From Caenorhabditis remanei (lineage: Eukaryota > Nematoda > Chromadorea > Rhabditida > Rhabditidae), in assembly GCF_010183535.1 (NCBI RefSeq), contig NC_071328.1:11284001-11348000 (forward strand): a DNA stretch of 64,000 bases, given 5' to 3'. The translations under genes were made by a program, and so were the position numbers. Below, one piece after another: positions 45,897-58,734 of this stretch; the stretch's first letter is position 1; every line of letters starts with the position of its first letter. The notes under the pieces were generated by a model, which saw nothing but the letters and a program-made list of their open reading frames with translations, was not told where the DNA came from and ran no database searches.

Positions 45897-46419
45897 GCAG
45901 CCATGTTTTTCATTAAAATGTTCTCCTTTTTATCCAGATTTTTATTTAAATTATTTGTATTTATTATGTAGTTGGTAGCGTTGTTTCACTTATCAAATGT
46001 TCAAAAAAGAAACTATTTTTTATTTTTTGATTCCACATAAAACTTTTTCAAATACCCGCCAAAGGGGATCATTATTACATACAGAAGACGAAGGAAATTC
46101 ACAAAATTTTAGAAATCGAATTGTGAAAAAAAAAGAAGAAACTTGGGAGAGAGTGATTTTGCAGCTGCGCCTAAAGCGAGTTGAATGTGATTGACCCGTT
46201 TCGATGAATAGGTGTCGTGTTGGATTGCAGCGATCGAAGAAGAAATGAAAGAGAATAAGAAGATGTGATGATGAATGTGAGAACGTTGTGAGAGAGTCTC
46301 TTGAAGTGGATTGAACGCACGTTTGAGAAAGTGAGCAGTGGAGCGCATTTGCTGAAAGAGAGACTCCGCTTCAAGATACTTCCCTCGGTGAATAATTGAG
46401 GATAATCAAGAAAGAGTGA
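45897..46419. other. Convergent 3' region of madd-4 and the tetraspanin
   Basis: This is about 0.5 kb between two converging genes. It has AT-rich and purine-rich stretches. I see no third gene. Confidence 0.5.
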
Positions 46420-48219
46420 TTATTTTCGAATAAGTCTCGAATACCAGCAACTGGCGATTGATGGTATAATCTGAAAGCAGGAACATTTGGAATTTTTGAA
46501 TTTCAGAAAATTTATCAGTTTACCTGTACAATGGCGTTGGTTATACACAGCCAAGAAGCCACGTTCATAACATGTAACAGATCGTTTTGTAGTGGTTCGT
46601 AACATGTTTTTGTGTAGTATGGAGGCGTTGCACTTCCAAATGGATTTGTTCGACATTCCTCGATTTCGGATGGTATGCAACTGAAATTGAGAAATTGTAC
46701 AGTCGGGTTTGCTAGGAAACTAGACGTCCGAATATCCGGCAACTCTCGTAATTACTATAATCACGCAGAATTTGACTAAAAAACTGAGAACCAGATTTCA
46801 AAAGATGCTTTATATCTATTCTGAAATAAAATGTCTGTTTTCACTGATTCAACGAATGACGAAAAATAACTTTTAACTTTCTGTCGGCGCTAGGAAACAT
46901 TTAAAAATAAGTACATAACGAAAAAAGCATAGTTGAAGCATGATTTGAAAATCTTGATAAGAAAAGAGCTTCGAAGCACGGTTTTCTCTGGTTTAAGCTT
47001 TTTTGGATTGAAAATCGAAAAAAAAAGACAAATTTCCAATAAATTATTGCAAGACTGAGAAGTCTTCATTACATTCAAATCTTTCTGAGCTCTCTACCGT
47101 ACTATTGCATATCCAAATATCATCTTTTTTAACTTACCAAGACTCTGGAATCAGTGATTTTGGAGCCTTCTGATGCATGTACCATTTTGACGTCTTCCAA
47201 ATTTGAGCGTCATCAGTACCATTGACACCACAACATTTGAACTGAAACATCTCTTTTTCAAACCAAACTAGTGTTCAACAACTCACATTTGACTGAAGAG
47301 CATCCCATGATTCTGTGATTCCCTTCATATCGTGTGTTCCATAAAGTTCTCGAAGTGAGGTGAGCATTTTCAGGTTTAATGGTGTATAATGAGTCAGTTG
47401 GTCACGGAAATTCAATCCGATTAATCCGCCGATAATGAGCATTACGGCGATGACAATAGAAGCAACTGCGCACTAAAAAGAACAAAGTTTTAATAGAAGT
47501 TTAAGAAGACTGGAGACCGAAGAAAAATTTAAAAAACTCACCGATGTGACAATACACCTCATTTCCTTGAAAATTGCATAGAAGCATATCAGATAGTTGG
47601 CGATTGAAAGGATACTGATAATTACGAGAATTCTTCCAACATCCACATAAAGTGAGGGGGAAACAAGTTCTGCATATTGGGATCGACGAGCAAGCAGCCA
47701 GATACCGTAGCATATACAGCTTATTGAGAAGAGCTGAAAATGTTTGAGTTTTCAAGTAAAAAATGTTGAGCATCTCAGAAAATTGCTCAAAAAAAGAGAG
47801 TTGTTTTTTGTTCGAACAAACCACAATCACTTGACAGTCACTTTTCTATTTTCAACTCTTCCGTTCCCTTTTTCTCTCTTTTTTCCTCTCTCAATTGGAT
47901 GTCAAAAGTTCAAATAGACATCATTCTTTCTTTTTGCTGTTTCACTGTACATATTATCTGATCACTTATATCGAAAAGAAAAGAAATAAGGAACCAAAAA
48001 ATATTGTTTCTGTGTCTAGGTCTGTGACGTTTTTTCTCCTTTTTTCTTGTCAAGGTTACCTTGGTCTAATTTGCATTGTTTTCGTTGCAAGGCGATTTTG
48101 ATTTTGAAAAAATAAAAATAATGTGATTGACTTACGATTGAAATGAGTGCAGTGACTATATATGAAAATTTGACGAGCCGACCTCGGGCTCCATACGCAC
48201 TGTTACCAAATGCTCCCAT
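46420..48219 (-). CDS. Tetraspanin
   Basis: Six exons (48136-48219, 47542-47733, 47287-47472, 47138-47241, 46524-46680, 46420-46470) join to 257 residues. There are four membrane segments: [60 protein letters not shown], and the last around [20 protein letters not shown]. Between segments 3 and 4 the large extracellular loop carries the diagnostic CCG motif ([12 protein letters not shown]) and further cysteines (PESWCIP, EECRTN, KTCYEP). Tetraspanins organise membrane microdomains with integrins and other receptors. The start [17 protein letters not shown] is short and basic as usual. It converges on madd-4. The family call is firm; the individual member name is not. Confidence 0.87.
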
Positions 48220-51200
48220 TTTTGTTTTGGATCTGAAATGAGAAACGGATGAAAAGAAAAATGGAAAGATCACGGAGATGAGAAAATAAGAGAAAAAGCA
48301 AATTCAGATGAAGCAGTCGAGTCTACCTGACAAAAACCATTTCTTCGTCAATTCTAGAAGTATACGTGACTGTGAACAGACGCTATAAAAAGCTTTATCG
48401 GCCTTCTCAAAGCTGCAAAGTGCACTTTCAACCCCTTCATTTTTTCGCAAGAAACGTGTTATTATCATATCAAAAAGCGAAAAGTGTCCTTTATGACAGT
48501 AACGCCTTCTTTAAAGAAAAAAGAGAAAAAGAAGAATCAGAAGAGTCAGAAGAAGAAGAAGAAGAAGGGGGTCAAATTGAAAGAGGAATGTGGCAGTTTG
48601 GGCAATTGTAACAGAAAGAACACACACAAGAGGGCAGAAACGAAGGCAAGAAACAACTAAACCAATTACAGAAAACCTTGAAAAAAACGAAAAAAGAAGA
48701 GAATAAATATGATGAAGCTTCAGAAAGATAAGATCAGAATTGTGAGATTTGGAGAAGATTTCGGAATGTGAGGCCAATTCACACATTAATCGAAAGGTGG
48801 GCCTCGCCAAAGGGTGCCTTATTATAATCGAAATGAAATAAATATGTGAGGGAGGAATAAGAAGTGAAGGGATGGCCAACCGGTATTTCTAGATGAGGGA
48901 AAAGAGACGAAGATGATGAAGAGGTGGAGGCAAGTATCGAATGAATTGAGGTACGTTTTGTCTATTTTCTCTTTTTTTTTTCTCTTTTTACCTCCACCTC
49001 CTCCCATCACCACCCTCAATATCTTACCACCTCTTACTTTGCTCCGCGCGGAGCTAAATGAAATCAAACAAATATTTACTTTCTCTTTCTCTCTTCTTGA
49101 TTCATTTCATTTTGTTGAAAATTTGGATGAAATTTATATAAGAAAAGGAATCCGAAATGTGTGAAATAACTGGTAGGCGATGATGATTGAAGAAGAGAGA
49201 AGACAACACATTATTGGGCAGGAAGTACGGGAAAAAAGAAAAGAAGAAAAAGACGAAGAAGACAACTGGTACTTTTTCTCTTCTTCGTTTTGCCAATGAA
49301 ATGAGGATCGCCGCGCGGGCAACAACAGCTGACACATATAGATTAGTCGAAGCTATTGGCAGCTTTTCCCTTTTTTCTCCTGTCTACTGAGATTTATTGT
49401 ATTGGCTTTGTTATGCCAGTTGAATAGAAATCTGTATGATTTATTGGAGAATGGTATTCACGGGTTATCTCTGACTGAAATCGAGATGTTCAGATTTTGT
49501 CTCAAATTTTTTTTTTCTTTTTCAGAAAACTGGCATGTCCCGAAGCAGTTGGAAGCAGGGTTGGGAAATTCCGGGCCGGGCCGACTGAAAAATTTTCCTC
49601 GGCCCTGCCCGGCCCGGCTACTGTAGAAATTTGAAATTTTTTGAATAAATTTTGAATTTTTTTTGCAGAAAAGTCGAATTTTCGACCATGTTTTGGAATA
49701 TCGATAAAAACTGAAGTGTACGAGAATTTTGGAGAATTTTGATTATTTTTCAATGAAAATTTCGAAAAAATATGTGAAAAAATTGTGCACATTTTTTGAA
49801 TCCGGGCCGACCGGGCCTACCGGGCCGGGCCGGGTTGACGAGCCGGGACGGGCCAGCCCGGGATTTCCCAACCCTGGTTGGATGCAAAAGAACATCAGAA
49901 TTTTCAAGTCCAACATCTTCTACGAATGATTATGCTGCTCACAATTCTATTTTGACCTAATTTTCAATATTTTCGGGCTTCAATCTTTAAAGGTACATAT
50001 CTGAAAAACAAGCAGAGCTATCAAAATCGTTGATAACAAAAATGGAGACTGAGAACTGTTTGATACGCAAGCATAATATTTGTGACTCTGCGAGGCTTAT
50101 TCGGAGTTACAGTAGAATGATCAACGAGAAAACAACACTTACTTTTTGAACGATTTCAAGAATTTCAAAAACTTTGTCTCACATTCTGCTGAAAATCTGA
50201 TAAGCTGTCAAGTTCTTAAGTTCGCCCTTTCTTCTTTGATTTTTTAACCCATGACGGTGAAGCGACTTGAGACAGTAAGAAGCCATAAACTCAGATTACA
50301 AGACATAAAAAAAAGATTCCATCAATCAAAACTTGTCACACTCTAAACTATGGAAGAATCTTCTAAACAAATTCGCAACAAGTTTCAGAATTTCTCAAAA
50401 AAGACTAACTACAAACATACCAAAATTCCAAAGTACACCCACCGTGGTGAAACGGAAGCGAAACTTGTTTTATGTGCACTCGCAAGAATATTGTATCAAA
50501 AAATGCACGGAACACTCGGAGTTTGGAGGTCAAAAAATAGTGTGAAGTCGGGGTGTGGGAAATGAGTCTTTTATTCGAATCGTTTTTGAAACTGATCCGT
50601 GATTTGTCGAAGGTAAATAATATGAAATAAGAGTAGGTTGAGTCGGAAAATAGGTGAAGAAGAGAAAGGAAGAAGGGGGAGGAGAGAGAGGTAGATCAAA
50701 ATCAGAGATAAATATTAAAAGAGTGACACTCACACGTATGTGCGTAGGAAGTACAAAATAGAACTGATAGGTCATATGAGCAATTGCAGTTGCGATTTTT
50801 GAAGAATAAAAGAAAGAGAAGAGAAGAGAGGGGTCATGTCAAGAGGGGACTGTATCTAAAGATCAGTACAAAACTCCGATTATAGATCACAATGTTCTTG
50901 GTTACTTTGGATGATCTGTGCTAGGAAATCAAAATGAGGAGCTTTGAGAGTGTCAGTAAGCTGCTAAATTTTACACAGAAAAGTTTAGCTGTTGCACGTT
51001 TTTCGATAAAAACTGTACAAAATGAGATGTTTAAAATACAAATTGATTCACTCTTAAAATTGAGATCTTCATCTATGTTGTTGACCACTTCCCTATAGCT
51101 CTGATAGCTTTAGAGTTTGGAATTCTTGAAATTCTCTAAGGAAAACGTCAATTCCAGTGGGATGGAGAGAGCGCAGAGAAGTCCGACATTCTAGCTTCTC

Positions 51201-52486
51201 TGCGTCTCGTCTCCATCCGTTTCAATCGCAAATAAATTGAGATTGAGAAAACTTGAGCAGCTATCGAAACATTTTTGATTAAAGCAATGAAGAAATAAGC
51301 TCATGTCTTAGAAAAAAAAATAACAGCTAGCTACAAAACCATTGACAGAAAGAAAGAAGTAGTAAACGATTTCAAAAATAGCCCATGATATTAACTGAAA
51401 TTGCACGGAGAACTCCTATGCTTTTATTTTGATTTCAAGTTCCGCCTACTTCCCTCTCTTGTTTATTTTCTACTTCCTTATCATTTTCTTTCAATGCTTT
51501 CCCCTAAATGCTAGGTGAATCAGACGTCCGCTCCTTTCTTAAGTTGAGAAAATTCTGTTTTCGGTAACTAAAAAGTTTTGAAAACAAACAAAAACAAACA
51601 GAATTTCCTTATATTTCTTCATCTATTATTATGTTTATTTGTTTGTCTGATTACATTGTTTTTTTGTATCGGTCAGTATGAAAAGTTTGATTACTTTTAC
51701 TTGTTTCCCTCCGAATGGTCATTCGGGTATTGACACAAACATAATGTCACTCGAGGAATTTCACATATTTTCGGAAGGTTTTTGTCTGTGGGTGGTTTGA
51801 AGAAAAGATCAGTTACGAAAATGTTCGGTGCAAGATTTTACAAGTTTAATATTGAGTAGTTGTAGTATGAACTAAAATACATTTCAGGTAATATTGTCAT
51901 GTTCAACGCGAAAAATATATTTAACAACTTCTGAAAAACTTCATGGTAACCCGGTTACTTATTAAAACTCATGGTACAAGTCTGGCTCTTTCTTTTTGCT
52001 GTTGGAATCTTTTTGATATCTCAAATAGCTTTCGAGGTACGCTCATCTGGAACCATTCACACCATAACAGCCACGGGTGCTATCAAAAAGTTGTCCTCTA
52101 CAAAAATGTAGATCTAAATTCGGTTAATCTAAATAACAAATTCTTCTTCGCGTTCCTAGAAGAATATATAATCGCTAGTTTTATATGAATTTGAAACTGC
52201 GTTTTCTGAAATACTCTTTAACCTAAATTCAAACTAACAATCAGTCCATAAAATCATCAAAAACTACACTTTCTTTTCTTATTATTCTCAAGAAAACCTT
52301 CCCGCATTTATGTTCAATTCAAATATTTATTCACCTAACACCATACCAAATACGTGCCTAATTCTAAACAGGAAACGAAAAACAGTTCGTTTAGTAAACA
52401 CGGAAAGACGTTTTGTTGTAGACTAGCTAGTAAGATTGAAAGCTCAAAATTTGAAATGAGAAGAATAGAAATTAGAAAAAAGAAAG
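48220..52486. other. Long intergenic region upstream of the tetraspanin
   Basis: This is about 4.3 kb between the tetraspanin start and the 3' end of the SAXO-like gene. It contains purine-rich microsatellite stretches (AGAAGAAGAAGAAG near 48551) and one inverted-repeat element (49557-49876). A 71-codon frame at 50350 has no supporting features. Nothing else convincing is seen. Confidence 0.5.
49557..49876. repeat. GC-rich inverted-repeat element (about 320 bases)
   Basis: It starts GGGTTGGGAAATTCCGGGCC and ends with the near-complement GCCCGGGATTTCCCAACCC. Both ends contain tandem CCGGGCC words while the centre is very AT-rich. Flanks GTTGGAAGCA and GTTGGATGCA form an imperfect ten-base direct repeat, possibly a target duplication. 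It looks like a MITE or foldback repeat. Confidence 0.7.
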
Positions 52487-55400
52487 TTAAGCCTCGACTG
52501 GGACAAGACGATTGGGTTGGATAGTTCCATGAGTGACACGTTGCTCGTAGAATCGATGTCCATTTGCAGTTCTCTTGAATTCGAATGATCGGTCTCTGGA
52601 ATTGAAAAATATTGAGAGGTTTAATCAGCAACTCTGGATCGAACCGTCTCGTTAAAACTTTTTCAGCTGGACAGATATCAACATGTTTCTCAATGAAATC
52701 ACTGTGCTGTGTGGTCTCTCCGTAGAATTTTCCATTTCCAACAGTCAGTTCATCTTTCGTTCGTTGTAATGGAAGCTTCTCGGCTGAAAATTGGTTTTTT
52801 TTAAGCAGGATGAGGATAAGAACTAACCGCTTTTCTCCTGGAAGCCATCATGATAAGTGGTGTCCGCATCGAATCGAGAGACGTGTCCAGAGAAGGAATC
52901 ATCTCGTGGTTTTACGTTTATCACTCTGGAAAGGTTCTATTCGAAAATTTGTTTAGAATGGGAGCTCGAAAACGTTTGCATTTTATCAAAATGAATATAT
53001 TCTATAAAGTTGAAGAAAGTAGATCCTTCATTGCTTCTTTGAAAGCGCGTGTGTCTCAAACTACTGGAGTTATCAAAAAGTGGTCAACTACAGAAATGTA
53101 CAGAAAAGTCTTCAACCTATAAATCTGGGATTCAATCTACACGGGAACTTGAAATAATGTGTACTCGGTTCTGAAAATAATCCATTTCCACAAATTTTAG
53201 ATGTTCATGGTCAATTTTCAAAAAGACTAATTGGATTTCCTCACATTCTAGAAATTTCAATTCGAAGGCCACCAGAATCACATAAAACTGTCTGTCTGTT
53301 GAAGAGACCGAACATTCCATTCTTTACTTCCCGTCCATTCAAAAAAGTGACAAGGTATTACTCATTGAACAGGAAGAAATCGAGAGAGAACAATAGTTTG
53401 AAAAAGAGAAACACATATGAGAAAAAGTCTACCTGACGTGCGGTTTCTGAATAAAATCGGCGCGTGTCGTGGTCGTTGCGTCGAATTTCGAGGCACCAGA
53501 CGACAATAAATTGGAGGAGGAATGGGGACGTGTCATTTTGGATTTTTCGCCTTGCCTTCGTTGGAAATCTGCATGATTCGTTGATTCGCCATCGAATGGG
53601 GCGGCAATTGAGAGAGTGGATGAATCATTTGTGTTTCTAATTGGGAGAGCACGATCACCCTGAACAGAAAAAAAAACGTATTAATTGAGTTTTAAACTGA
53701 TTCTGAGGTATGAGGGGGGGGGCAGAAACCTGGGGAAAACGTCACTCACCTGTTTTCTCACGTAGTCTGCTCGATTGGTGGATAAAACTAGAAATGGACT
53801 TGAAGACGTCAGTTGAGAATCATCGGCTGCTCTGAAGGGCATCGGACGTCCAGCCTGATGAAAATGAACAAAACTGTGAACTGAAGTTAACAGGCACTGT
53901 ACCTGTTTTCTATCAAAATCTGCTCTATTCGTAGTTGTATCATAAAATGGACCAGCTGACAATCGACCGTCTGTGGGTGCCCGTGGTCGTTGGCGATCAG
54001 CCTTCAAAAATAGAAATTCGATATTCAAATATACAAACAACAAATTATTAACTTCCTCACTTGTTTTCTATCATAGTCACTTTTGTTCGTTGTAGTTCCA
54101 TTGAACGGTCCAGAAAACATTTCGGTATTCGTTGGACCTCTTAAGATTTCTGATCTTTCACCCTGAAACAAATAGGTTACTGTAGTGTGAGAAGTAGTCC
54201 TACCTGCTTCTGATCATAGTCAGCTTTGTTTGTTGTGGTCCCGTTGAACGGTCCAGAAAACATTTCAGTACTGGTTGGACCACGGAGAATTCCCATTCGT
54301 TCGGCCTGAGCGGGGTGAATTATTTACTAGCTTTATTGTTCTCACAACGAGAGGTTGGAAATGTTTCACCAAATTCCACTTTTTGGTTTTGTAAACTCTC
54401 CATAGATCAATATATTCTAATGGTAAAATTACAATTCAAGTAACAAAGTTTACTTGAAATTCATTTTACCTAACTTTCTGTTAATCATCAGCTAAAGTGT
54501 AACAAAAAGTGAGCTGGAACAGTGATATACTAGTATTGTGAACTCTGGAAATTTCGAGTTTTTTTTAATACTTTCTACAAACAGTAAGAGTTCCAAACCT
54601 GTATTTATACGCACCTGCTTCAAATCATAATCAGATTTATTGGTTGTCTGACCATTGAAAGGCCCTGTAAACAGCTGACCTCCCGCTGCACCACGCATGA
54701 TTCCTGATCGTTCCCCCTGCAATAATCTAGAAGACGCTATCTATCATATAGACTCACCTGCTTCTGATCATAATCTGCTTTATTAGTAGTCTGTCCGTTG
54801 AAAGGACCGGAGAATAATTGTGCATCTGTACCTCCTCGGATTATTCCACTTCGTTCGGCCTGAATTGCTCGAAATTTCATTCATAACATTTAATGTAAGA
54901 GTCGTCTACTTACCTGTTTCTGATCGTAATCTGCTTTATTCGTGGTCTGCCCATTGAACTGTCCTCTGAACATATTTGTACTTGTTGGTCCCCTTAGAAT
55001 TCCACTCCTTTCAGCCTGAAACTCAAATTGAACTTTTAGAAAAAAAAATAGTTTACCTGTTTCTTATCGAAATCGGCTCGATTTGTAGTCGTAGAATTGA
55101 AGGGTCCAGAGAATAATTGTGCATCTTGAGGTCCACGGATGACTCCTGTACGAGGATCCTGCAACAAAAGTCTATTAATTCCTGTCACACCTCAGTTCAA
55201 CTCCCTACTCCTTTGTAATCAAAATCCGATTTATGCGTCGTGTAACCCTCGAATTCTCCACTTTGAAGCCCATTTGTGGTTGGACGGAGGGCATTTTGAC
55301 GATTCACCTGTCAACTCATATTATTACAGAGGCAAATCAAGTGAATAAACTAACCGATTTTCCCTGGAAATCAGTTTTATGAGTGGTGTCCGCGAGGAAT

Positions 55401-56194
55401 TCTCCAGAATCCAGCTGCCCGGAGTCCACGAACTTGAATGGGGCGTTTCGAGCAACCTAGGAGATTGAGTTTTTGAAAAAATATTGGTTGAAGATTGATG
55501 TCGAACCTTTTTCACCCCGTAGTCCTGACGATTGATTGTAGTTCCATCAAAGTCACCATCAGATAGAAAAGTGGCGTTTCGAGAGCGAGCAAGACGTTCC
55601 CTGGAAGTGAGGAGATATTTCGAAATTCATCATTCAAGGGGGTCACACTACAAAATCTATTTTGTGAATGTACAACACAACTCAAAAATAATCGTTGAAA
55701 AGGGATGTTTGCCAGAATATGTTGTTCGTAACAAAATTTCAAATATTTTCAGTGATAATATCTACAGAATAACTTTCATTTTTATTTCACACCTCTCGAT
55801 CACTAAAACTTTTTAATTGGCTACCGTACCTCGTAACTACTTTTTACAATGTGAACAGGCGCTACAAAAGTGACTTTTTATGACGGACAAACAGACAGCT
55901 AACCATCAACCAACTGAAAATTGATCGCTTGCCTTGGAGCCTGTTTTGCAGGATACTGCATTCCATATTCGGTTTGATTCTCCTCGATTCCATTCCCAAA
56001 CCCTAAATCCGCATCCACGTGATCACATTTGTGTCGCCTGAATTTAGAGAGAACTGGTTTTAATTTTTCTTTTTCTTATCAAATTTCAAACTGTTCTAAT
56101 TTGATTCTGAGAGTTTTCTGAACTGTATTTCCACATGAACTAACCCGCATTGACATATCTGGCAGATACATTTCTCGACAACTTCATCTGTCAT
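52487..56194 (-). CDS. SAXO-family microtubule-stabilising protein with exon-encoded repeats
   Basis: The first exons (56145-56194, 55933-56037) encode MTDEVVEKCICQICQCG joined to RHKCDH. The CxCxxCxCGRHxC pattern is the N-terminal signature of SAXO/FAM154 proteins that bind and stabilise ciliary and axonemal microtubules. The rest is about 14 repeats of a unit with core F(N/D)GxTTNKxDYDxKQ. From 55159 down to 53750, eight consecutive exons of about 102 bases each encode one repeat, for example ERSGILRGPTSTNMFRGQ then FNGQTTNKADYDQKQ. Outlying units (EFEGYTTHKSDF, EFLADTTHKTDF, KFYGETTQHSDF) are more diverged. The last exon ends TIQPNRLVPVEA. Intron 2 uses a GC donor (AAG|GCAAGC). A role in sensory cilia is expected from the family; it is not visible in the DNA. 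Confidence 0.82.
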
Positions 56195-56962
56195 TTAGAT
56201 ACGAAATAGGAATAGAAAGTGTGTTGGAATATGAAAATGAAGAAGACGGAGCAACAAAAAAAGAGAATGTTGATGGAAACAAAGAGCTCTTCTTTTTTCT
56301 CTCTCGGAGAGTACCTGGAAACGGATCTCTCTTCTTCCCAACGACAAGCTCGTCGAGCTGTAGTAGCCATAATTCATCGCGCACTGCTGAGCACATTTCC
56401 GAAAAAATACTAAAGCAGAGCTCTTTTTTGAAGGAGAGGAGACAGGAGATAATTGCGTCGAAGAATACAACAATAGAAGAGGACAACCATAAGAAGTTTT
56501 TTCAAGAAATGAGATGTGTCTTGGTGATTTTTGAGTGGTGTATTGGAATTGAACAGAACGCTTAGTTTTTTTCTGTAAAATAGGAAAAATTCGATATTGT
56601 GTGACAGTATGCATCGTTCTGAGAGGTAGTCGACAAGTGCGACTTAAGGATGACATTGGCTAAAAGACCGAAAATAGCATTGAAATGCAGAGACAATGAA
56701 TTGATGATTACTGTAAGTGAAGTTGAGTACGGTTGCAGTAACCAGTAACCATGAGGTCTGGAAAATCATATTTACTACTTTATTAAAAACATTTCAACTG
56801 AGTTTGTTTCCTTTTTTCAAAAATATCAAGTTTTACGCTTTCTGGAGATGTGCGGTAATTTTTATCATGTTTTTAGCGTTGAAAAAATGAAATGTCTCTG
56901 TGAGATGTACACCCATTGACCCTTCGTGTTCAATGCCTTCCGTGATTGACCGGTTAAGGAAA

Positions 56963-57070
56963 CAGGTAGTTAAATAGCGAGCGGACCGCATACAGATTCA
57001 GCCCCATTTTCCGTCTGTATAGAGTCCGTGGCGGTAAATGGGTCTGAATCGGGAAGGAAAATGTAAAGCC
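56963..57070. mobile_element. End fragment related to the transposon at 27487
   Basis: ACAGGTAGTTAAATAGCGAG and the following GGACCGCATACAGATTCAG match the left end of the 1.09 kb element (ACAGGTAGTTGGC, GGACCGCATGCGGATTCAG), continuing through GTATAGAGTCCG. Only about 100 bases are present, without a second end. Confidence 0.65.
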
Positions 57071-57374
57071 AACAGCAGTCATATTGGATTTACTTACTCC
57101 GTCTTCCACTCCATCCCTAACTGAAAAAAAACGTGAAGTGTCCAGTTCCAGACAATATACTTTCTTCACAAGAGATGGAAAAGTCGTCATGGTAGATAAT
57201 CCGAATAGGAAACGAGACAAATGTGATTCAGGAGATTTCAGGACTTCAGTTTTTTTTTCGCTTGCTATTAACAACTTCAAAATAGTAACATACACGCTGT
57301 TAAAGATTGCTGACAGAAGTTACTTCTGAAAAATATAAATGTAATGGGGCTTTATGTCCGAAAAAATTTTCTCC

Positions 57375-57433
57375 CTCGATTCATTTGTCGAGAAAAAAAC
57401 GGAACAACGTTTTTTTTCCGGTAAATGAATCAA
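57375..57433. repeat. Imperfect hairpin upstream of vps-13
   Basis: CTCGATTCATTT pairs with AAATGAATCAAG and the inner GAAAAAAACG pairs with CGTTTTTTTTC, giving a stem of about 22 pairs with a small bulge. Confidence 0.45.
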
Positions 57434-58734
57434 GTGAAAAACGTTTTTTTCAGACGTGAATAGCCACATAATTGTTTTCTTCTTCGAATTCTACGGTAAC
57501 ACACAAAACGACACGGTTTCCTATTCTGTTTAAATACCAGTCTATGACTCAATATTGAATTTAGACATCTGCACCATTCCCTGAATCTGTCGTTAAAAGG
57601 GTTCCCTCTCTGTTTTTTGTGGCAATGAAACGAAAAAAGAGGCAGCTGTAAACAACATTGTCTAACCGTCTGCGCCTCTCATTTGGCGCCCACAATCTCC
57701 CTCGTCTCCTCTCATTTCACTGCATGACATTCACTCACAAACATTTGAACTCTGTTGGATTTTTGAAGTTCTCCTGTCAATTTTCGTCAGTGAAATCGTC
57801 TAGAATTTTCTTCTAATTCATTTGAGACGCTCTAACGCTAGTAATGAGAGAGTAGAATATGTTAAAAAGCGAAAATATTGCTTCACGAGCAAAAATAGGG
57901 AAAGATAAACAAATTGTGTTGTTTTTTTGGTCTTTGAAGTATAGAGTCGCCAGTTTCGGATGGCTGTTTTCAGTCTTAGGCACCATAAAACATGATCATA
58001 CAGATATTTTATGGAACTCATTTTTATTTCAGTATTTTTCGTCGGCCCAGCTCTAACTTTTTGCAGTTTATGAAGTTTTAGTGAAAATTGTTGACTCATC
58101 GGTGTTGATGTATTACTTCCGATCGCTAAAGAGACCATGGAACGAAAGGTCACCTGCTCAATATTTCGATCCGTCAATCTTTCCTACTGGAGGTCAGAAA
58201 GTCAGCGAAGCACTTTCTAAAGTATCTTACACTCTGATAAGAAAAATGAAAAGATAAGATGTGTTGTTATCATCGGAGAAAAATTGTTAATATTTCTTGG
58301 AAGTAACAAATATAATTCGCGGTTAAAAGTTTCAGAAATTTTTACTCCGGAAGAATTACTTTCCGGTTTTACTTGCGTTAGTCATTTATTCCCACCGTCT
58401 GAAATTGACAGTTCTCACCATTTCTCCCCATAAACTGTCTGATGTCCTCTTTCTTTTCTATTCCCGGTCTGTGAGCAAACAAAACATAATTTTTGATATA
58501 TTTTTAATTTTCGTCTTCCCTTTCTTCTCTTTTGAACACAACGCCACAAAAAGTACCTGTTTTGTTTACGCATCATGTACCATATACTTTTTGGTTTTCT
58601 CTTCTTTTTTCTTCTTCCGCAAAATAAGATTGCTTTTCCAAAAGATTTTATTGTGCTTTCTCTCCCAATCGTAACTTTTCGCCTTCTTCTGCTTTCCCTT
58701 TCCAAAATCAGCTACATACATTTTGTTTTTCAGA

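Larger units (their letters stand above)
56195..58734. promoter_or_regulatory. Divergent region between the SAXO-like gene and vps-13
   Basis: This 2.5 kb region must hold both promoters. It contains a transposon-end fragment (56963-57070) and a hairpin (57375-57433). Other open frames on either strand are low complexity. TTTTTCAG ending at 58733 directly before the vps-13 ATG fits trans-splicing. Confidence 0.5.

Noticed and set aside
48511..48879. 122-codon minus-strand frame with poly-Leu start
   Set aside because: It is produced by an AGAAGA microsatellite; no gene features.
50350..50565. 71-codon Lys-rich open frame
   Set aside because: It has no signal, domain or splice context, and the intergenic region is AT-rich enough to give such frames by chance.
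52050..53110. Related words around 52080 and 53065 (TATCAAAAAGT..TC..CTACA)
   Set aside because: These are short, degenerate matches common in worm non-coding DNA; boundaries could not be defined.
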